DNA from: Aurelia coerulea
Taxonomy: Eukaryota; Cnidaria; Scyphozoa; Semaeostomeae; Ulmaridae
Length of the DNA stretch: 64,000 nucleotides
Direction: 5' to 3'
Assembly (NCBI GenBank): GCA_039566865.1
Contig: CM076943.1
Span: 9,720,001 to 9,784,000, forward strand
Position numbers and translations under genes: made by a program. Shown one piece after another: positions 13,601 through 23,199 of the stretch. The notes beneath the pieces are model-generated. The model saw only the letters and a program-made list of their open reading frames with translations. It did not search any database and was not told where the DNA came from. How positions within the stretch are numbered: the stretch's first letter is position 1; the number at the start of each line of letters is the position of its first letter.

Positions 13601-16600
13601 GCTACCTATAGTTCAATTACTAGGGCCCATCGTAGTAAGTCTGGCTATTGCGCAATAGGCCATACTAAAGTTACATTTTATATGACGTATTGCGCAATAG
13701 ACCATACGAAATGAACATGTCATACAGAATGATAATTTGATGATGTATTGTGCAATAGGCCATACTAAAGTTTCGTTTTTATGACGTATTGCGCAATAAG
13801 CCATACGAAATAGATAGGCCATACAGAAGTTTGGATTGTCACGATGTATTGCGCCAAATGCCATACTGAATGCAAAACACCATACGAAACGAAAGTTGGC
13901 ATACAAAATGATATGAAGACCTTACTGAATAGAGCAGTTAGTATTGAAAATATTTCTTATATGAAAGAAATTTAGAGTTTAGGATAACAAAATGTCAGTT
14001 TGTAATAAAGACGCAAACGACGCTCCATACTCCTTATCGCGTACTCCTACAAAATGGCGACGACATTTGGCCTAACTTGTTAAAAAAATTTTACAAGTTT
14101 ACAGCTGTTACGGATGTCAAAACGTGGAAAGAAGTTACAATGTTTTTCGGCAGTTGGTAAGGTGCCAATGACATTAAAATATAAACCCCAGACTTATTCT
14201 ATAAGTATCTTATACACAAAAACCATTGTATAAATGTGTAGGAATCAACTCAGCCTCTTACAGAAAATAACATGTTCTTTTGAAATGAAGGGCTTCCAAT
14301 TCTTACTGTTGCAAAAACTCGATGGTTTGTTGCCGCTTTTTATGTGGCACTCGAAAACAAAGCTACTGCATGCTGACCAATGATAGAGCAAGTCTTGCTC
14401 CCGAGGGCGGGGGTACTCCCATTGTGGCCAGACAGGGGGGTCCAGTCAGGGATAAAGAGGGCCAAAGCAAAAACTTTGAAAAATACCCTCAAATGGTAGT
14501 ATCTTTTTACAGAAACCCCCAAATGGTAGTTCGTGGAGCTAAAATTGAGCCATTTGGTAGCATCTAGTAGTGAAAATTTTCTGCAGTTTTTCAAAATTTC
14601 ATATTGTAAAAACTCATTGAACAAAGCAAGAAAACTTCAAAATTAATAGATAATTATTGCTGCAACGACCATATTGCCATGCGAAGGAGCCTACTGAGTT
14701 GAAATCTTATAACTGGCCAGGAATCTTGGAATACCCCCAATGGGTAGTATGTGTTTGAAAAATAGGGCTACTTGGTAGCCATTCCGTGCGACCCTCAAGC
14801 CGACTGGACCCCCTCCTGTTAAGCCATAATGGGAGTACCCCCCCCCCCCGGGGTCTTGCTAAACTTTAACTATAAACTTAGTCTTAAAGAGCGCAACCTA
14901 TATGACCAAAGCATTTTCCAAAGTGCAATTCAAATGTTTCCCTTCGCTCATGTTCGCTGAAGAGAGAGCTCCAAAGCTCTGCTGCATGTTTTCATAGCCA
15001 TAAACACTGCAGCGTGGTGATTAATCGTAAAGTTTCAATGCACAGCCTCCAGAAGCGAACAAAATCCAGAGAATCTTAGAGATTACGTTGGAAGCCAACG
15101 ATACTGAGAAATTTGAATTGAATCATCTCTATTCGAATAATAGCTTTACTTATTCAAAATCAAAGTTTCAATATCATTTGACATCAGTAAAGGAAGAATT
15201 TAGCTCTAAATAGAAATAACTGCTTTGGAAGCCGATCTAACTCGACAGGCATGCGTTGCTTGACTCTAAATCATGCATAGATGCATCAAAAAATTACTTT
15301 AAAACATGAAAATCAAGATTTGCTGTATAAATAATTCACGCGACTGCATATTTTCAGACAACACGACAGTTTCAGGAGCCAACGCACAGTGCCAACAGTT
15401 CTTCTGTGAAAAATTGATGCTGCAAGCAAGCTAGCTGCTGGAGATGCGTGACCAGAATGATTCAACGAATACGCTTCTGGCGAGGTGCGAGATAACATCT
15501 TTCCCGAAGCCTTAAAGAGGTTCCATCGCCAAACTGTAAACAAATCTGTGAACACTATAATTTTGGTACGTGCCCATTGTTCATCCACTGCTTTCTGCAT
15601 TTTGTTTCGTGGCTTCACCCAAGCCATCAAAAAATGACTGTGTAAAATCCACTTATATATGAGCAATTGTAAAAGGATATGAAGATTTGATTTGTTTCTC
15701 TGTGCAGTAGACGGAATTTTCTTCAAAATAACGCTTCCATTTGAAAAAAGATGAAAAGACTGTGCCTTTCAAAAAACTGCAAAATCATCGTTTCAAACGA
15801 AACTTGGCCACGGAGCCCCTTTAAGCCTTCGGTAGATTCCATCACAGGATAAGATTGGGAAGGACTCTTGTCGAACATTCACCAAGGGCCTTATACTGCC
15901 ACTGTGAAAGCGAGCATGGCCTCTGTACGAAGCAAAGCTGAATTAACACCAGAGACAGAGCGATGCGGTAACTCCCGAAAAGACTGGCCTTGACGGTTTT
16001 GTGGCGCAGTGTTGTAATCCACTGACTTTGCAGCCACAAGGGTCAGGCGGAAGGGGCTCACTCGGGTCCCCACCAGCACCATTTGATCGTTATGATAAGG
16101 GGTTGGATTCGATTACGTCTTTCCTAATTCGGCAATCCTAGCGCTAAACGCCGCAACTTCACCTACTTGTGCAGCGTCATGAAGAAGAACGCATCAGGTG
16201 CAAATTTGATTCATCGTTCTCAAAACAAAAGAAAACCCCCCTCACTGTCAACAAGTCACGGGCCCATTAAACGCAACCAGCGTCCAAAGCAAAAATGGCG
16301 AGGCTGAAGCGTGGCTGATTTTTTATACTCTTTCGTCGGGACTCTTGAAACGGTGCCCAAGAAACTCAAACCTGGAGTTCAACAAGTCTAAGAGATTCTT
16401 TAATTTCAATTGCAAACGCTGCTTAGCCTGTTCTAAGGAAAACGAAATAATTTGCACTGCTCAAAGGAAAATTCAGTCGTTACAAGAGGCCGACTACCAA
16501 TTCAAATGGAAGTTTAGTAACAGATCTTGCAGCTGTTTTGACCTGTTTTCTTATAAAATTTCAAGTTGGATCGGAGTTTATCTTGTTCTAAAACAAAGGA

Positions 16601-19600
16601 AATAGTTTACAGTGCTTCAAGCAAAAATTCTGTCCTGACAACAGGTGAACTATCAATAGGAATGAAAGAAATAAATGTACAATTCAGTCCTTGAAGTTAA
16701 TTGGATTACGGAGTACGATTCACCTGTCCTGTTATATTTATTCAATTTTATTCTTATTTTCTTCTTTAAATACAACCGGGTGTCCTCAAAACCTTTTTCG
16801 TAATTGACTGAACATGATAAACCTAGATGCCCCTAAAATGATGTATTGCTATTTGAAAATACAACTAAATTTCCATTGTGCAAATGGTTATAACCTTTTC
16901 CGAATTTTCTTTCCCTCAAACGCGAACAATTCAAAATTTTCGCATGGTAAAAGATCCCAGACAAGATTTGTTCCACATTTTTTGTCTAAATTACCCATAA
17001 GAAACTATATTCCCAATTACGTGAGCAACCAAAAACTGAGTATGAAACATCTACCAAACGCTAGCGCAGCGAAATGTTACAGCTAAGAGGCAAAAATACA
17101 TGGAAGTACCAGATTTATAACAGAACCCAAGCAAAATGTTTACAATATGTTTAGGTAGCAATATGTTTACAATATGTAGGTAACAATATGTTTAGTTTTA
17201 AAGTTAGATAATTGCGCGTGTCTTAAAAACAATGGTCACCAAAAAAAAATTACCAAATTACAACTTGTCGTACAAGACACGGGATCAACTGAAAGATTTT
17301 GGAAACAAAATCTCACAACCCAAGGAAAATTATTCCCAGGTTACAATAAAGATGAGGAAAAATTTCCACGCAAATGAAATGCCCAATAAGCAATTCCGAA
17401 TGAAAACATTCTGTTCCAAGTCAGGTTGCAATGCGAGCACGAAAATTTGACTAGAAGCTCCTGAGTAGGTCTATATTTCTTTTCACGCTGTAAGCTGGAA
17501 TAGAATTTAAATTTCAATCGTGGGGCGTCAAATATAAAGCATGGCCAAGCGAATAAATACCATTTGCCAAACATTTGAGATTTCTTTGCCAAGCAAAATG
17601 TTTGTCATTTTGGCTTTGTTACGAAATATCGCTTGATAATAGCTTCTTGCTGGTCACAAGCAAAATATTTTTTGAGATTCTACAAGAAAAACTGCCAAAC
17701 AAATTCTTCTTCCCACGCAATTGCTGCAATGTGGTGACACGGGAAAACTTTGGCAAGTAAATCTCTAATTTTTGGCAAACAACTTTTGTTGGCTTGGCCA
17801 AGGCTGTACATTGTACATTGAATGCTGAATGGCTAAAATTTCAATTTTATTCAAGCATACACCCTCAAAACCTGAAAACCTGCTCAGGAGTTTCTAATCA
17901 CATTATCGTACTCACGACCTGATTTTATGAAAATTAAAACTTTCTACGAGTGATTACGTCAAAAAGATCTGTATCACCTGCGACCCTTGCAAATAAACAG
18001 TATTACTAACAATAAATAACAATACAATTGAAATTTTGATGACAATTTGGATTGAATTTGCATTAATCATGTTTGTTACTTTTGAAGATTCAATCGAACA
18101 GTCTTATCAAGGGTACCTGCTCCCGTTTTATTTCTTTTCACATGAGATGTTTAATATTTATATAACCTTGTGAACTCTAATCAATACTTTTCATCTGCAG
18201 ATGAAATTTAGCCTTTCTATCTATCACTTCTAATCAACATTACGACCTATGTTTATTTATTTTAAACTTCACAATGTGTTCAGCAGACTTATCCTGTATG
18301 CAAACGCCCTCGATAAATGTTAGATTTATCAAATATTAGATATCATAAATATTTAATACAATTTATTATCAAAATCACAATCTACCATTTCATGTTATCA
18401 AAACATATGAGAAAATAATTGAGAATTGTTTTTGGTAAACTTTTACATGCTTTTAACCCTATTCTACCCGGGCTCCTAAGGTCAGACCACTGCCCGGGGG
18501 GGGCATAAAATGCCCCCCTAATTATCTCCAAAACCATAATTAGTATGCCATTGTAACTTCGCACAATAGTAAGTACATCTATTAGGAGTCTAATTATAGA
18601 TTTCAATGCTAATTAGTCACGTGGTTCGTTGCCAAGCGACCAAACAATGGGACCATGTCAGATATAAGCTTCAGTACTGAAAACACAAAAAGAGCTAATT
18701 AATTCAGATAAAATGTATGAAAACCTCAATAAACTACTTAAAAATGAAGAGAATATGTTTATCCATCGAATTATATCAAAATTTGAAAATTTTGTCTTTC
18801 TTTATTAGAGATATGACTTGATCAATTTACATGACGTCATGGAATCTATAATTTGCTGATGTCAGCAAATATGAATAGTGTATATATCAAATGAAAGTAC
18901 TTTGCAAGGGGAATCGTTTGGTACCAATCACAACTTCATCAAGGTTAAGACAAAGGAATTATGACTGTTTGTGTGATTTTCTTTGTGACTACTTTCCAAA
19001 TATGGGTATCTACTGGTCACGTGACTAAATTTATGACAATGAAAAGTCTAAAATTTAATTGCCAATTAACCCTATCCAGACTAGGGGGGGGGCACAAAGT
19101 GCCCCCCCTAGTAAACTTTTTCACACAGCTCATCGAGTATCTCTTCAATAGTCTAGCTTTTTTGTGACTTTTAGTTTCTATCTATGAGACATCTTTTCAT
19201 GTCTATTTCAAAAATTTTGACACTGATTCCGGGGGTCAACACATGACTTTAAATTGAGTGCTCCGCAACAAAATTACCGTTTAAGTCATAGCTTTGGAAC
19301 CACTGGCTCTATGACAATGAGACAAACATTTTTGAGCTCGTCTTGAAATAAGCTTTCATTTGATATATAGTTTATTGATTTTTGATGACGTCATCAACAA
19401 TTGGTTGTTGCGCATGCGTACTGACGAAAAACCATGTTATGGTTCATTTTTAGAAAAATGAGTGACATAATATGATGCAGCAGGTATTTTTATGTATATT
19501 TAGCATTTTTTGCTATTTTTAAAAGTAATTTATAATAAATTTTGGACAAAAATCGCTCTTTTTTTCGTATAAAATAAATAAATGCTGACATCAGCAAAAA

Positions 19601-22600
19601 TATTAGCGTTACAAAGCAACAATTTCAAAATAAGAATTACAAGGATATAATCCCTCTATTTTTCAAATATCACATCGATATGTTTTATCAATTTGGAGAT
19701 ACAACGTGACAAAGTACATGTGGTTTTACACCCAAATTAGCAACATTTGCTGACGTCAGCACTTAATCACGTGACATAAACAAAAACAAATCACATCATC
19801 TTGTTTGCCTTATCATGTTTGTTACTTGTGCCAAGTTTCAAGTCTCTGGCACTTATGATTCTATGAAAAACCAGGGGGGGCACTTTGTGCCCCCCCCTAG
19901 TCTCCCCAAAGTTTCAAAAAGCCTAGTCTGGATAGGGTTAAAAACTAGGAAAAGTCATGGATGTTTCAGCTCATTTTTGTATTTCCTCTCTGTTTTATAA
20001 TCAAAAGTTTGGTTGGGGGGCATTTTTTGCCCCCCCCGGGTACAATAGGGTTAAATATCACGTGTCAACAAGGACAGATTTTGTAACACAATAGCATGAG
20101 ATGCTTTGGTTGACACCTGAATTCAAAGCGATTAGTGGCTGCAGACAAAGGAAATTCTCTCGACCGTAAATTCAAAACAAACAAAGCCGCAAAAGTTTCT
20201 CTGAAACCCAAGTAGCTAGCTCGCTCGTTGTGCATTCCAGAAATTGTTTTTAAGAGCAATCATGACCATATATCGAAAGAAGAAGTACATATCTAAACAT
20301 TTACCTCGAGCGTTTTATTTCTTTGGTTCAGAAGCTGCACCCAAAAAATAAGAGAATCGAATCGCCTCCCAATCGGCTTTTGATTCAAATAAATGAAATG
20401 CCCGTGGCAGATGCGTAGATATATCTCTCTTCTTTCGATCTGTGTTCATGTTTGCTCTTGAAAACAATTTATTGAATGCACAACGACCGAGCTAGCTACC
20501 TGGGTTTCAGAGAAACTTTTGCAGCTTTGTTTGTTTTGAATTACTGGTTGAGAGAATTTCCTTTGTCTGCGACCGCTAATCGCTTTGAATTGCGGTGTCA
20601 ATCCAAACCAACTGATACTATTGTCTTACCAAATCTGTCCTTGTTCCACGTGTCCAAAAAGGAACCCTGTTTAAAAAATCACCAAAATTTGATTACAATG
20701 TCGATCCTGTTTTTAGTTTCTTATTCATAAATGATTTTCTTAGTTATAGCTGATCTTGTAATTGGTTTCAAAATTTAAAACTTAGCTCTACCTGGTTTTG
20801 AATCATGCTATAAAAAGCACTTTTGCATACTCAATTAACTTCTTCCCGTATATTATATTAAAGGAATTGAGTCCATATAAATAGCTGAGCGTTAAAGCTA
20901 TCCTGAATTTTTGCTGACAAGCCGCTGACGGCCCTTTGTTATTGCACAATAGTGCTAAAGTCAATAGCAGTGGAGACCAAAGGCTACTTAATCCTTGCAT
21001 TATCCTCAGGAATTTCTTTGGTTTTATTCCAATAGCGACGAAATCACAACTTTTGTTTTATGATTGGGAAGGAATTGATTTTGGTCATGAGCGCGACATG
21101 AGAAAGAAACGTTAACGATCATTGGAGACTTGAAGGAAACTGAAAAATCTCACAATTTTGGCTCGCAGGCACTACTTACAAAGTTGTTACTAAAAGAATA
21201 TAGGTCAGACTAAGGCTTTTCGGCGTCTGATCTTATACATTTTAAGTAATAAAATAGACTTAAAACGTAATTTTGTTCAATTTAGTTGATACTTTAGTTT
21301 ATTGTAAATATTCGAATTTAGTTTCTTTTATTTCATACTTAAGAAGCTAGGTATAGATATTTCCAATTAGAATAACTTGACAACAACAACAAGACATTTG
21401 GATCATTGGCAAAACAGATCAAAAAGAAAATCTGATGATATGTTTGCTAAACGAGGTTTGGTGATTTGATAAACAGTGGTGGTACCTATTTTTGGGACAC
21501 GTGGTATCGATCCATGTGCTTCAAATCAAGCTCTTATTTCTTTTCGAAAGTTCTTAGCATTTCATTTGAATGATATATCTGTCTTCATTTCCATGCAAAA
21601 AATACTTAATTCAGCAAATACAACAATCCTGTCAGAAAAGTCACCAACTGCTAAAAATGTTTAAGTGGCAAAAGATATTGATTTAGAATCACAAAACAAT
21701 CTTCGTTAATAAACACTATGATTCAGACAGCATCAGTGTCATTGGTGAAGATGATATGGAGACGCTTAACACCTTTTAGAATGATCTTGAATTCTTCTGA
21801 TATTTTAATCAATACAAGTTCAAGTGAGAGCAGCGTCTAAGCAAGAAGGATGTATGCATGTATGTATGTATGTTTAAATTTGCCACAAAAGTAAAAATGT
21901 TCAATGTCTAAAATATAATAAAATAGATGCAATACAATTTACATAATACAGCGATAATACATACCATTAAAAATGACCCCTAATTATAGTGGCAGGGATA
22001 GCATTGAAAGGTCGAGTTGACCTTATTTCCATAATGGGCCCCTCAAAGGTGGTTGCAAAAATAATAAACAACAGGTGTTAATGTGGTTTGGATAAAGCAT
22101 ACTTTAGGAAGGCCGAACCATGAACGTGAGAGATGCTAGAAAAGATAAGAAGAAGGGGCGAATTTCAGTTTCCAAGACATGTTTCAGACAAAGATGAAGA
22201 ATAAGCTGAATAACATACTTCACCTAAAAAACACATGTGGTATATTATGGTGGTATCTTATTATAGTGGTAACAATTATGGGGGTATGGCACACTCCTAC
22301 TCTAATTTGGGCATCGGTTTCGATGAGTTTCAAATTTTCCTATAGAAGACACTTGCCGCCGAAAGCTATGCCTAGAAAGCTCAGATGAATATTCATCTTT
22401 GTCTTCAGTTTCCAAGACATGTTTCAGACAAAGATGAATAATCATCTGAAAACCATACTTCATCTGAATCATACATGTGGTGTATTATGGGGGTATCTTA
22501 GAGGCCGTTTTCCCGAGAAACTTCAGCAGGTACAGAACTCAGCACGGGCTGAAATTTCTCATGTAAAGACCCCCTTATAAACTGTAACTCGTCATTTTCT

Positions 22601-23099
22601 CTTAAAAGTTCTTGCTCAAAAACACTGCTCTCACTTCAGAATCCCTTTGTCCGTTTTAAGCAAAGATAAAAGATTGTTAGGGAGAAAATTGCCTATGCAA
22701 ATTATGCCGTATTTGATTCTGAATTTAGGCTTTTTATGACAAATGTTTTCATGTGTCTGCTTTTATACTGTATACTTTTGATGACCTGTAAATATCTTAT
22801 CAATTATTTTATTATGTAATATTTGTATTTCAAATCTTAACATCGGAACTAATTAGCTAACTACCTTTAGTTGTTTTTTATTGCAATCCAATGATAAAAA
22901 AATTGATAATAATCATAAATGATAATGAAACCAACAATGTTCTTCAAAACTCAAATAAAACAGATTTGAAGACAAGATATTTAACTGATGAAATAAACAA
23001 AATTACTTACCCGAGAGTGCTGATGAAGCCGCTGACTCCTCCTTCGGCAAATAAAGAGATGATGTCGCCAATATGAAGGAATCGGGATGAGGAGGCCAT
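4585..23099 (-). CDS. ITPR: Inositol 1,4,5-trisphosphate receptor, 5' part (5 exons)
   Basis: Encodes the N-terminus of the IP3 receptor, the tetrameric endoplasmic-reticulum calcium release channel opened by IP3. Five exons join with matching phases (89, 71, 116, 87 and 105 nt; 156 codons). The product begins [14 protein letters not shown] and contains [53 protein letters not shown] and LLEKNAMRV, which are hallmark runs of the suppressor domain passing into the first MIR repeat in this family. Every intron has GT..AG ends. The IP3-binding core, regulatory region and channel pore would be coded left of base 1, because the family is about 2,700 residues long. Intron 1 (9,755-23,010) is transposon-rich. 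The identity is certain; which vertebrate paralogue it corresponds to cannot be told, and most invertebrates have one gene. Confidence 0.97.
4854..5644. mobile_element. TA-flanked foldback element (CCGGGTGTC), 791 bp
   Basis: Begins CCGGGTGTCTCAGAAAAAAG and ends with the complement, with TA on each side. Arms of roughly 210-230 bp are inverted copies of each other. It sits in ITPR intron 4. It belongs to the commonest repeat family in the window; TA duplication and end structure fit Tc1/mariner-type non-autonomous elements. No transposase ORF. Confidence 0.87.
5655..6085. other. Intron 4 remainder
   Basis: Unique intron sequence between the foldback element and exon 4. It has a G-run (6,009-6,020) and no further feature that I can support. 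Confidence 0.5.
6086..6172 (-). CDS. ITPR: ITPR coding exon 4
   Basis: 87 nt, phase 0 on both sides, acceptor TTTATTTAAG and donor GTATTT. It codes [18 protein letters not shown] then [11 protein letters not shown]. It matches the family block LEKKQNE.....GTV.QYG.VIQ that leads into the first MIR repeat. Confidence 0.95.
6173..6890. other. Intron 3
   Basis: 718-bp ITPR intron. It has one short GC-rich patch near 6,355-6,390 and no repeat or second gene recognised. Confidence 0.6.
6891..7006 (-). CDS. ITPR: ITPR coding exon 3
   Basis: 116 nt, phase 1 in, phase 0 out (GTAAGT donor). It codes [20 protein letters not shown] and [19 protein letters not shown]. The [16 protein letters not shown] block is nearly invariant in IP3 receptors and is the strongest single piece of evidence for the gene. 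Confidence 0.97.
7441..8045. mobile_element. TA-flanked foldback element (CCGGGTGTCCC), 605 bp, copy 1
   Basis: Starts CCGGGTGTCCCAAAATGATG after TA (7,439-7,440) and ends with the inverted sequence before TA (8,046-8,047). Two long arms (about 290 bp) fold on each other around a short centre near 7,735. A close copy of the same size lies at 59,036-59,644. Lies in ITPR intron 2. Non-coding Tc1/mariner-type element. Confidence 0.9.
8709..9223. mobile_element. Inverted-repeat element, family AGGGCTCAAATCTTT, copy 1
   Basis: Ends CATAGGGCTCAAATCTTT and AAAGATTTGAGCCCTATG are inverted copies, followed inward by GGTGTAAAATTC-like sequence on both sides. Related sequence is at 11,491-11,956 and, truncated, at 57,413-57,800. 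The interior carries TGACGTCAT and GCCGCCAT motifs. Superfamily not assignable, since no clear target duplication is seen. Confidence 0.75.
9684..9754 (-). CDS. ITPR: ITPR coding exon 2
   Basis: 71 nt, entered at phase 2 through a TTTTTTGTAG acceptor and left at phase 1 through a GTAACT donor. It codes [20 protein letters not shown] plus KYR. The LVDDR..V.P..G.L.NPP pattern continues the IP3 receptor suppressor domain without gap from exon 1. Confidence 0.96.
10380..11180 (+). pseudogene. Decayed non-LTR retrotransposon (RT C-terminal tail)
   Basis: From about 10,805 the plus strand reads [20 protein letters not shown] followed by VHLLLDCSA, the family-typical pattern R.KN..LE.RIC...DE.H.LL.C that follows reverse transcriptase in many animal LINEs. 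Stop codons follow at once, and the zinc-binding Cys spacing is lost. AT-rich sequence after 11,060 looks like its 3' UTR. Lies in ITPR intron 1. Dead copy; upstream limit uncertain. Confidence 0.6.
11491..11956. mobile_element. Inverted-repeat element, family AGGGCTCAAATCTTT, diverged copy
   Basis: Shares CAAATCTTTAAATCGGTGTA near its left end and the complementary ACACCAACCTTTTTAGAGAT at its right end with the element at 8,709-9,223. The interior also keeps TGACGTCATCAAATTGA. More worn than copy 1; ends approximate. Confidence 0.6.
12243..14029. mobile_element. 1.79-kb foldback element with ~440-bp arms
   Basis: Starts TATGGAGCGTCGTTTGCGTC and ends with its complement. Each arm (12,243-12,685 and 13,587-14,029) is an inverted copy of the other with only a handful of differences in the first 200 bases, so the insertion or a conversion between arms is recent. 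A 6-bp direct repeat CTCCTT flanks it (12,237-12,242 and 14,030-14,035). Each arm holds 4-5 degenerate repeats with the palindromic core TATTGCGCAATA, read in one frame as F.MAYCAIRH repeats; that frame is probably a by-product. The centre (12,735-13,217) is a different, more GC-rich segment. No transposase seen; superfamily unclear. Confidence 0.88.
12735..13217. other. Central cargo-like segment of the foldback element
   Basis: Bounded by its own inverted repeat of about 48 bp (12,735-12,783 and 13,168-13,217; core TTTCGAACTGCACCTTCTTG). Between them, both strands stay open. The minus strand (13,171 to 12,899) codes a 90-residue stretch containing [14 protein letters not shown] and [15 protein letters not shown], with codon-like composition. 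The plus strand (12,766-12,987) is open for 73 residues, including [20 protein letters not shown]. No family recognised. It may be a captured piece of host or transposon coding sequence. Confidence 0.5.
14400..14852. mobile_element. hAT-like MITE with 8-bp duplication, 453 bp
   Basis: Direct repeat GTCTTGCT flanks it (14,392-14,399 and 14,853-14,860). Ends CCCGAGGGCGGGGGTACTCC and the complement. The interior contains repeated CAAATGGTAGT-type blocks on both sides. The 8-bp duplication fits hAT; no coding sequence. Confidence 0.87.
14861..15511. other. Intron 1 spacer
   Basis: Unique AT-rich sequence between two MITEs; nothing further recognised. Confidence 0.5.
15516..15820. mobile_element. 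TTAA-flanked MITE, family AGGGGCTCC, copy 2
   Basis: Ends AGAGGTTCCATCGCCAAACT and GGCCACGGAGCCCCT, flanked by TTAA at 15,512-15,515 and 15,821-15,824. Same family as 3,025-3,325 but more diverged at the left end. Confidence 0.82.
15990..16165 (+). mobile_element. tRNA-derived SINE, family A copy 1
   Basis: An A-box-like TGGCGCAGTGTTGTAATCC (from 16,001) and a B-box-like CTCGGGTCCCC (about 16,061) are about 60 bp apart, as in a tRNA head with a variable arm. The tail GGTTGGATTCGATTACGTCT and AGCGCTAAACGCCGCAACTT recurs behind a different tRNA-like head at 60,088-60,265. Two copies with a shared tail and tRNA heads support a SINE family. Confidence 0.55.
16170..18450. other. Long AT-rich intron stretch
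   Basis: Part of ITPR intron 1. A single CCGGGTGTCC end lies at 16,778 without a recognisable partner. Three short repeats of ACAATATGTTTA type lie at about 17,138-17,192. A 30-bp inverted repeat around TTTGCCAAACATTTGAGATT sits at 17,563-17,594 / 17,752-17,785 and may be the core of another worn foldback element. No exon recognised. Confidence 0.5.
18457..20050. mobile_element. piggyBac-like element (outer), carrying an inner copy
   Basis: Ends CCCTATTCTACCCGGG and GGGTACAATAGGG, each bounded by TTAA (18,453-18,456 and 20,051-20,054). Both ends carry a G/C-run hairpin (GGGGGGGCATAAAATGCCCC at left). Subtracting the inner insertion at 19,070-19,937 leaves about 722 bp. TTAA target and CCCT terminus are the piggyBac signature. 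Non-coding. Confidence 0.85.
19070..19937. mobile_element. piggyBac-like element (inner, nested), 868 bp
   Basis: Starts CCCTATCCAGACTAGG and ends CCTAGTCTGGATAGGG, with TTAA on both sides (19,066-19,069; 19,938-19,941). The hairpin GGGGCACAAAGTGCCCC lies just inside the left end and CACTTTGTGCCCC near the right end. It interrupts the element at 18,457-20,050. A relative with the same termini is at 47,488-49,173. Confidence 0.88.
20060..20654. mobile_element. Foldback element, family AACAAGGACAGATTT, copy 1
   Basis: Left arm (about 20,064-20,290) and right arm (about 20,424-20,648) are inverted copies; outer ends CACGTGTCAACAAGGACAG and CTGTCCTTGTTCCACGTG. Two further copies lie at 55,092-55,503 and 55,985-56,450. 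The arms read as an apparent protein-like repeat on either strand, but this is shared non-coding sequence. No clear target duplication. Confidence 0.78.
20660..22160. other. Intron 1 spacer with (TATG)n microsatellite
   Basis: Mostly unique AT-rich sequence. A short (TATG)n run lies at 21,850-21,872. No exon or transposon end recognised. Confidence 0.5.
22164..22501 (+). repeat. Direct repeat, two ~98-bp copies
   Basis: 22,164-22,261 and 22,404-22,501 both contain CAGTTTCCAAGACATGTTTC and later ACATGTGGT.TATTATGG.GG, 240 bp apart in the same orientation. Looks like a local duplication. Confidence 0.7.
22505..22740 (+). pseudogene. CR1/L2-like LINE remnant
   Basis: 22,514 onward reads [20 protein letters not shown] on the plus strand. 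LP..L..LQ.VQN.AAR is the well-known motif at the end of the reverse transcriptase domain in CR1/L2-type LINEs. The frame breaks soon after. Only this short block is recognisable; it lies about 300 bp from ITPR exon 1 in intron 1. Confidence 0.5.
23011..23099 (-). CDS. ITPR: ITPR coding exon 1 (start codon)
   Basis: Starts at ATG (complement of 23,097-23,099) and codes [20 protein letters not shown] and on through FISTLG. It ends two bases into a Gly codon at a GTAAGT donor. The SFLHIGDI-like start is the conserved beginning of IP3 receptors, which fixes the start codon. An in-frame upstream extension exists but matches nothing in the family, so it is read as 5' UTR. Confidence 0.96.
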
Positions 23100-23199
23100 C
23101 TTGTTGGCTTCTTGTTCACTGTTAGATGAATGTATTGAATGAGCAAACATGTTTTTAAAAAGAACAAACTCACACAAACTCAAGCTCACATGCTACGGC

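Noticed and set aside
15313..15726. 137-codon minus-strand frame.
   Set aside because: Overlaps the TTAA-flanked MITE at 15,516-15,820; no motif outside it.
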